From Oehlia diaphana (lineage: Eukaryota; Glomeromycota; Glomeromycetes; Glomerales; Glomeraceae), in NCBI GenBank assembly GCA_003833135.1, contig QZLH01002084.1, positions 3,062-18,050 on the forward strand: a DNA stretch of 14,989 bases, written 5' to 3'. A model generated the notes under the pieces. It made no database searches. It had not been told where the DNA came from and was given only the letters and a program-made list of their open reading frames with translations. The position numbers were made by a program, and so were the translations under genes. Shown in pieces: positions 9,353 through 14,989 of this stretch. Position 1 is the first letter of the stretch; each line of letters begins with the position of its first letter.

Positions 9353-10859
9353 ATGGTTAAATTATTTGCAAGACCTTTGCCCGTTGATCCTGTCACCCAA
9401 AAGGCGGATGGTATTAATCTTCTCAATTTTGGGAGACCTTATATGAGAGCATTTCATCTTTCATGGTTCTCCTTTCTTACAGCTTTTACTGGCTGGTTTG
9501 CAATTGCACCTTTAATGCCTACTATCAAGAAAGATCTTCAATTAACGACAAGTGAGGTTAATAGTAGTAATTTAACTTCAATCGCATCCACAATCGTTTT
9601 TCGTACAATTATTGGACCATTATGTGACCGTTTCGGACCTAGACGAACGATGGCAGCTTTACTTACGATTAGTGCTATTCCAGTTGGCCTTAGCGGATTA
9701 GTAACAAATGCTAACGGTTTTATTACAGTAAGATTTTTCATTGGAATTATTGGAGCCACTTTTGTACCATGTCAATTTTGGACCACACAAATGTTTAGCG
9801 GTTCAGTGGTTGGAAGTGCTAACGCTTTAGTAGGAGGATGGGGAAATATGGGAGCAGGAGTAACTTATGTTTTAATGCCTTTAATATTTGATGGACTTCG
9901 AAGTGCTGGATTAAGTGACCATGCATCTTGGAGGGTTTCAATGGTTATTCCAGCAGGAATTTGTTTCGTTATCGGATTGGCATGTTTATTATTTTCCGAT
10001 GATTGTCCTCAAGGAGATTGGTCTAAACGTAAACAACATCAAATTGAAGAAATACATTATGCAGAAAATGAAAAGACTGTTGAAGTACATGATGCAAACA
10101 AAGCTGACAAAACCAAAACCATTAAAGATGATAATGAAAGCATAATTTCCGAAAAGAGTCCAAAGGTTCATAGTCCACCAAGACCAACCATTGGAATGTT
10201 TTTCAGAGCACTTAAAAATCCAAATGTTATAATTTTAATGTTTATGTATGCTTGTTCTTTTGGAGTTGAACTTGCTGTAGATAATGTTATTGGATATTTC
10301 TTTCATGATCATTTTGCACTTTCACAAACGAGAGCTAGTATGATAGGAGCTTTATTTGGTTTAATGAATATCTTCTCTCGTGCTACTGGCGGTTTCTTAT
10401 CAGATTACGCTTACCAAAAACGTGGTATTAAAGGTCGATTAATCATTCATTTTATAATAATCTTCTTAAATGGAGTATTTTTGGTTGCTTTCCGATTTTC
10501 CTTAACCAATTTAAGAGACGCCGTTATTATTTTAATAATCTTCAGTTTTTTCACTCAGGTAAATTAAAATTCGATAAAAAGATTTTTTTTTTTTCAATGA
10601 TTCAAATTTTAATCTAATTATTAAATTTTCATGGATTTTTTAGGCTTGCTGCGGTTCAGTTTTTGGTATTGTACCGTTCGTTGATCCAGAAACTGTTGGT
10701 GCAATATCAGGATTAGTCGGCGCCGGTGGAAATATCGGTGGATTAATATTTACTGCTGTATTTAAAGTTTATTCCAATAATACTCCAATCGCATTTATGG
10801 TTTGTGGAATAGCAGTTATGGTAGTTTCATTTATGACATTTTTAATGAGATTCAAATAA
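9353..10859 (+). CDS. NRT2: High-affinity nitrate transporter (NRT2/CrnA, NNP family), two exons
   Basis: A plasma-membrane major-facilitator protein that imports nitrate, normally with protons, and supplies the neighbouring nitrate reductase. Exons 9353-10558 and 10644-10859 give 473 residues and about 12 membrane segments. The nitrate signature GGWGNMGAGV is at 161-170 and the second, GAGGNIGG, at 428-435. Arg84 (IVFRTIIGPLCDRFG) and Arg343 (FSRATGGFLSD) match the two membrane arginines that bind nitrate in this family. CSFGVELAVDNVIGYFF (301-317) is the typical seventh-segment motif. A charged central loop of about 63 residues (218-280) between segments 6 and 7 is the fungal type, though shorter than in Aspergillus. 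The start is the first ATG of the frame and precedes the expected hydrophilic N terminus. All key residues are present and the protein looks functional. Confidence 0.95.
10559..10643 (+). other. NRT2 intron
   Basis: 85-nt phase-0 intron with donor CAG|GTAAAT and acceptor TTTTTTAG. Without splicing the frame ends two codons later at 10567. Splicing adds 71 residues that contain the second nitrate signature, which confirms the boundary. Confidence 0.93.
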
Positions 10860-10869
10860 ATAAACCGAC

Positions 10870-10900
<31 letters not shown>

Positions 10901-10934
10901 AAAACCAAAAAAAAAAAAAAAAAAAAATATTTTA

Positions 10935-10982
<48 letters not shown>

Positions 10983-10983
10983 A
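10870..10983. repeat. Long A and T homopolymer block
   Basis: Runs of 29 A, 21 A, 28 T and 21 A, separated by only a few bases, begin 11 bp after the NRT2 stop codon. AATAAATAAA overlaps the stop and could act as the polyadenylation signal. The T-run can pair with either neighbouring A-run. Lengths in such tracts are unreliable in any assembly. Confidence 0.8.
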
Positions 10984-11203
10984 TACATATAAATATTGCA
11001 TGTGTACGCTCAAAAAATATTTTTTACGCATTCTCAATAAAAAAAAAAAGTTTTGCCGTTCTAAATAAAAAAATAAAGTTGTTTTGCATTCTTTTATAAT
11101 AAAAAAAAAATTATTTACATTCATTTATAATTCATTTTATATTTAATAACACTTTCTTATAATAAATAAATAAATTCTTTATTGCTGCTTTAATAACAAA
11201 AAA

Positions 11204-13073
11204 ATGTTAACTGAAAGTGAAACCACCACTATATCTAATTGCAGTGATAGTGAAGAATTGTATGATAGTAATGAAGATGAAAATAATGAAGGAGATGATA
11301 ACAATGAGGGAGATAATAACAATGAAGAAGAAGATGATGATGATGATGATGACAGAAATAATGAGGATGAAAGGGATGATAATAATGAAGAAGGAACTAG
11401 TACTAAACAAAAATCAAAAACATCTAACGTATGGGACTTTGTAAATAAAGAAAATCATAAATGTACATGCTGTAGTAAAATATTTAATAAAAATACTGGA
11501 ACAAGTTCCATTCGTGCTCATTTAAAAAGTCATGGAATTTTACTTGATAAAAAACAGCAACAAACTACATTAGATAGTTTTGTTAAATCAACTCAGACTG
11601 AAAAAAAATTTGCAATGATTGAGTGGATTGTATTGGATATGCAGCCATTCAAGGTTGTGGAAGGTGAGGCATTCCGTAAAATGATATCAAAGTTTGATCC
11701 CAAACATAATCTACCAACAAGGAACACATTGGGTTATAAATCTATTTAAAGAAAGGAGGGAAAGTATTAAAAATTATGTTAAAACAATACCAGGAAAAGT
11801 TGCTCTAACCACAGACATATGGTCATCATTAAAAAATGAAGGTTTTGTAGGAGTGACCATTCATTTTATAGATAGTGACTGGCTGTTAAAGCATTTTACA
11901 TTGGATATATTCAAATTTAAGGGATCACAATAATCATCACATACTGGCCAAGCAATCTCCGATGAGATTTATAAGTTACTTGTAGAATTTCAATTAGAAA
12001 ATAAGACAATATCCATGACAACCGATAATGCTAGCAACATGGTTTCCTGTGCTAGGCAACTAAGTTTAAAATTTGAACATAATGTCTTCATTCATTACAG
12101 ATGTGTAGCACATATCCTAAACCTCATTGTATCATCAGGATTAGATGTTGTAAAAGAAAAGATTAAAAAATTAAGAAAACTAATGAAAGTGATTAAAAAA
12201 TCATCAAAGATTCTAGAAGAATTGGAAAGCTTATCACAATTAAATGAAGAAATATTTTTAAGACCAATCATTGATATAAAAACTCGGTGGAACTCCACCT
12301 ACAAAATGATTAATAGAGCGTGTATTTTGAAAAACAATATTTCTATGCTGGCAGTAAAATATCCTAATTTAAATAATAATATGCCTACACAGTTGGAATG
12401 GGAATTATTTCATGATTTGAATCAATTTTTAGAACCATTTGATAATGCCACTATTGATTTATCTACACAATCCTATCCTACAATTGCACATTCACGAGTG
12501 ATATTATTGGCAATTAAAATTGATTTATATGTTGATAGAGGTGAAGATTCACTTTTAAAAGATTTGATAATTCCAATGAAAGAAAAATTCGAAACTTATT
12601 ATGAAGTTCTTAAGGAGTCTACACATATTGCAGCATTTCTAGATCCTCGTTATAAAAGCTATTGTTTTTCCGAAATGAATGATGAAGATATATTACAACC
12701 AATTCAGTTAAAACTAGAACAAATACAACCCACTACTCAAGCTAGATCCACGAAAATTTCACCATTTTTACAAAAGCTAAAATCAACAAGAAGTGTACAA
12801 ATAGTCGATGATGAAGTTACCAAATACTGGAGCTCCAATGATGCAGAAGAAACTATAAAACCTCTAGAATGGTGGAAAACACATTCAACCGAATATCCTA
12901 ATTTATCTAAATTAGCAATGGACTACCTATGTATACAGGCCAGCTCAGTCCCATGTGAGCAACTTTTTTCTGTGGCAGGGCAAATTTTATGCAAGTCTCG
13001 AAATCGTTTAACTGGAGAATCAGTACGTGCAAGTATTTGTTTACGAAGTTGGATGTCAGAAAATATTCATTAA
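11204..13073 (+). pseudogene. hAT-family transposase with BED zinc finger, disrupted
   Basis: The transposase would cut and paste a hAT DNA transposon. The first frame (11204-11749) encodes a very acidic N terminus (about residues 14-63) and a BED finger with Cys87, Cys90, His106 and His110. Near 11740 similarity moves one base to the next frame. That frame carries LTTDIWSS, then meets one TAA at 11931-11933, and continues intact through TTDNASNM, RCVAHILNLIV, TRWNSTY and the C-terminal dimerisation region with WWKTHSTEYPNLSKLAMDYL and CEQLFSVAG. Candidate catalytic residues are all kept: Asp (11814-11816), Asp (12024-12026) and Glu (12957-12959). Total length is about 620 codons, close to full size. 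Only two lesions suggest recent inactivation or sequence errors. No terminal inverted repeat is seen between NRT2 and the start codon. Confidence 0.88.
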
Positions 13074-13438
13074 ATATTTGTATGATTTTCGTATTTAATA
13101 GGGGTCTTTTCTTTTATCTTATAATTGATATATAATCATTTTTTTTTTGCTTTTTATTTATTATCTTTTTTTTAAATATGTCAATGTAAAAATTATTATT
13201 TTATTATTATTTATTTATATTAAATTAAATAAAAATAGTTCATATTAAATATTAAAAAGCGTATAAAAATATAAGTATATTTTGATTAATTTAAATTTGT
13301 TAGAAAAGTTAATTATTTTTTTTAGTTATATTTGTTAAAAAAAAAAGATTTTAGCAAACATTTTTTTTTTTTTGATTAAATTTGTATTAAATGAACAACA
13401 GTTCAAGTTCATTCCGAGTCTAAATAATACTTGACTTG
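13074..13438. other. AT-rich sequence after the transposase
   Basis: I see no gene. TAGGGGTC at about 13099 superficially resembles the start of a hAT terminal repeat but has no partner. The rest is A/T-rich low-complexity sequence up to about 13395, where CAAGTTC, GAGTC and CTTGACTTGACTCGAGTT words begin. Confidence 0.5.
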
Positions 13439-13456
13439 ACTCGAGTTAACCCGAGT
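13439..13456. repeat. 18-bp near-perfect palindrome
   Basis: ACTCGAGTTAACCCGAGT has a perfect GTTAAC centre and ACTCG/CGAGT arms with one mismatched pair. It is flanked by TTGACTTG and GTTGAA. Clusters of short repeated words like this are typical of the subterminal region of hAT elements, where transposase binds, so it may mark the right-hand side of the neighbouring transposase element. That link is inference. Confidence 0.45.
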
Positions 13457-13504
13457 TGAAATCAATAATTAAAAAACCCATTTTTATTTAAAAAAAATAA
13501 AAAA

Positions 13505-14250
13505 AAAAATAACGTTTTGGCCAACAAATATTAGGCAATCCGTCAAATTATCTGGCCGAAATATTATTTTTTTTTATCTTATCATTTTTTTGATAATAAA
13601 TATTAATAATATAAATAAAAATTATTATTTTTTTTTTATTAATATCACTTTTAATAAACGAAAGAAAAATTAAAAAAAATTAAAAAATTAACGTTTTGGC
13701 CAGATAATCTGACGGATATTAGGTGAACCGTCAAATTATCCGGCCAAAACGTTGGTTTTTTTTTATTTTTTATTTTTTTGATAATAAATATAATAAAAAA
13801 TTATTATTTTATTTTATTAATATTACTTTAAATAAACGAAAAATATTAAAGTCCAACGTTTCGACCGGATAATTTGACGGATATTAGGCGATCCGTCAAA
13901 TTATCTGGCCGAAATGTTGTTTTTTTTTATTTTTTTATTTTTTTGATAATAAATATAATAAAAATTATTATTTTATTTTATTAATATTACTTTAAATAAA
14001 CGAAAAATATTAAAAATTAACGTTTCGGCCAGATAATTTAACAGATATTAGGCGATCCGTCAAATTATCCGGCTGAAACGTTGGATTTTTTTTTTTTTTT
14101 TTAATAAAATAAATAAACTTATTATTTTTTTTATTAATATTACTTTAAATAAAAGAAACAAAATAAAAAATAACAAAAAAAATAGCTTTTCGGCCGTTTA
14201 ATTTGACGGATATTAGGCGATCTGTTAAATTATCTGGCTGAACGCTATTT
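13505..14250. repeat. Satellite array of about 165-bp units, each with a 64-bp hairpin
   Basis: Five units. Hairpins lie at 13511-13564 (left arm shortened by about 9 bp), 13690-13753, 13855-13918, 14019-14082 and about 14181-14249; spacing is 179, 165, 164 and about 164 bp. Each hairpin has arms of about 28 bp, AACGTTTCGGCC then a purine pair and ATAATTTGACGGAT, around the 8-base loop ATTAGGCG. Spacers are about 100 bp of A/T with T-runs, GATAATAAATA and AATAAACGAAA. No coding frame is present. Confidence 0.9.
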
Positions 14251-14306
14251 TTTTCATTATTGCACTAAAATTCGTAATGTTTTTTTAATAAAGCAGTTGG
14301 TTAACC

Positions 14307-14385
14307 GGTCAGTCAAATGGTCGGTCAAACGCTCAGTCAAACGCTCGGTCAAACGGTCAGTCAAACGGTCGGTCGGTCGGTCAAA
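14307..14385. repeat. 12-bp subterminal tandem repeats
   Basis: Six units of GGTCRGTCAAAC, alternating CAG and CGG at the variable position; some begin GCTC, and the last is expanded by extra GGTC. The strict alternation suggests growth as a 24-bp double unit. They lie just inside the transposon-like end at 14444. The frame through them encodes only a DRLT repeat peptide and is not a gene. Confidence 0.85.
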
Positions 14386-14395
14386 GGCCCTTAAC

Positions 14396-14444
14396 CGATT
14401 ATAACCGACCGATAACCGACCGTGACCGACCGTTGCCATCCCTA
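14396..14444. mobile_element. hAT-like transposon terminus
   Basis: Three ATAACCGACCG-like words, inverted relative to the preceding GGTCGGTC units, lead to TTGCCATCCCTA at 14433-14444. Read from outside, this is TAGGGATGGCAA, the form typical of hAT terminal inverted repeats. The eight bases after it (CACCAGTT, 14445-14452) would be the target duplication. I found no matching copy of either the terminal repeat or the eight bases elsewhere in the window. It could be the right end of the element holding the broken transposase or of a separate non-autonomous element. Confidence 0.6.
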
Positions 14445-14777
14445 CACCAGTTGTTGCATCACATTTTTCCTATTTGATGATTGATACAGGTTTTTTACAT
14501 ATGACTTATGCAGTATTCCGTATATCTATATCGATAATCTGTTCAATACACCATATTTCCTAATGGCGGGTACTGAATACAATCAAATAAATTAGATTAT
14601 ACTATGGAATCAAAATCGATAAAATAAAATCGATTCTCATTGAAGTCTAGATAAAAAAAAATATTGATTTTTGTTACTATCAGTCGATGTGTATGTCACA
14701 AAATTAGTGGGTAAATTTTTTGTACTATGATATCATAATTTAAATTCCATACATAGTATAGCCTTTAGGTATATAGT
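14445..14777. other. Unassigned sequence between two repeat ends
   Basis: No gene recognised. A plus-strand frame of about 38 codons after 14447 (including SHFSYLMIDTGF) is open but has no start or context, and is at best a gene fragment. A small hairpin, AATCGAT and ATCGATT around an 8-base loop, lies at 14614-14635. Confidence 0.4.
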
Positions 14778-14989
14778 TAATGTTCCGAAAAAAATCCGAT
14801 CCGATCCGTATCCGTGGATCTGATCTGAGACAGATCAGATCGAATCATAGATTTTATGATCCGTGATCCGATCTGAATCAAAAAAATTTGATCCGATTCA
14901 GATTGAATCAAATCAGATCAACAATTCATACAAATCAGTCAGATCAGATTAGATTCGAGCGGATCCAAATCAGATCCAGATCATATCAA
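14778..14989. mobile_element. Possible transposon end rich in GATC words, cut by the window edge
   Basis: From TAATGTTCCG at 14778 the sequence turns into dense GATCCGATC and GATCAGATC words in both orientations. GATCTGATCT (14817-14826) and AGATCAGATC (14832-14841) form a perfect 10-bp hairpin with a 5-base loop. Starting abruptly and continuing as short repeated words is the pattern of a hAT-like terminus with subterminal repeats. No gene is visible before the window ends. Confidence 0.45.

Noticed and set aside
9538..9759. Minus-strand frame inside NRT2
   Set aside because: It is antisense to conserved transporter sequence and has no recognisable protein features.
10802..11124. Lysine-rich and phenylalanine-rich frames on both strands
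   Set aside because: They are products of the A and T homopolymer block and the end of NRT2 exon 2.
13097..13106. TAGGGGTC as the left terminal repeat partner of the end at 14444
   Set aside because: Only the first bases agree with TAGGGATGG, and the flanking eight bases do not match CACCAGTT.
13505..14250. CRISPR-like array of regularly spaced repeats
   Set aside because: Spacers are about 100 bp, A/T-rich and similar to one another rather than unique, and the host is eukaryotic; it is a satellite.
14257..14439. 60-codon minus-strand frame encoding repeated DRLT units
   Set aside because: It is a direct translation of the 12-bp subterminal repeats and has no independent coding signal.

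Overview
This window looks like nuclear DNA from a very AT-rich fungus. It has short spliceosomal introns (GTAAGT or GTAAAT to TAG), long A/T homopolymers, a eukaryotic nitrate reductase, a fungal-type NRT2 nitrate transporter and degraded DNA transposons. The composition and gene types fit an arbuscular mycorrhizal fungus such as Rhizophagus. That placement is inference; no marker gene in the window proves it.

Layout. Positions 1-1216 are AT-rich with no recognised gene. Positions 1217-1995 (minus strand) hold a multi-membrane-segment protein gene broken by at least four changes of reading frame. Positions 1996-4033 are intergenic, with a 54-bp tandem duplication and a GC-rich promoter-like island. 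Positions 4034-6906 (minus strand) encode a complete three-exon nitrate reductase of 874 residues. Positions 6907-9352 are a 2.4-kb divergent intergenic region rich in GATA-factor sites. Positions 9353-10859 (plus strand) encode a complete two-exon NRT2 nitrate transporter of 473 residues. A block of long A and T homopolymers follows. Positions 11204-13073 hold a BED-finger hAT transposase inactivated by one frameshift and one stop codon. From about 13380 to the end, the DNA is repeats: a palindrome near 13439, a roughly 165-bp satellite whose unit carries a 64-bp hairpin, a hAT-like transposon end near 14444, and the start of another element-like region full of GATC words.

How the genes work together. 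NRT2 imports nitrate across the plasma membrane and nitrate reductase converts it to nitrite in the cytosol. The two genes are transcribed away from a shared upstream region with many HGATAR sites, including a tandem pair 266-276 bp before the NRT2 start. This suggests joint control by an AreA/NIT2-type GATA factor. The third member of the usual fungal cluster, nitrite reductase, is not in the window. On the NRT2 side the pair is bordered by transposon debris, and on the nitrate reductase side by a decayed gene.
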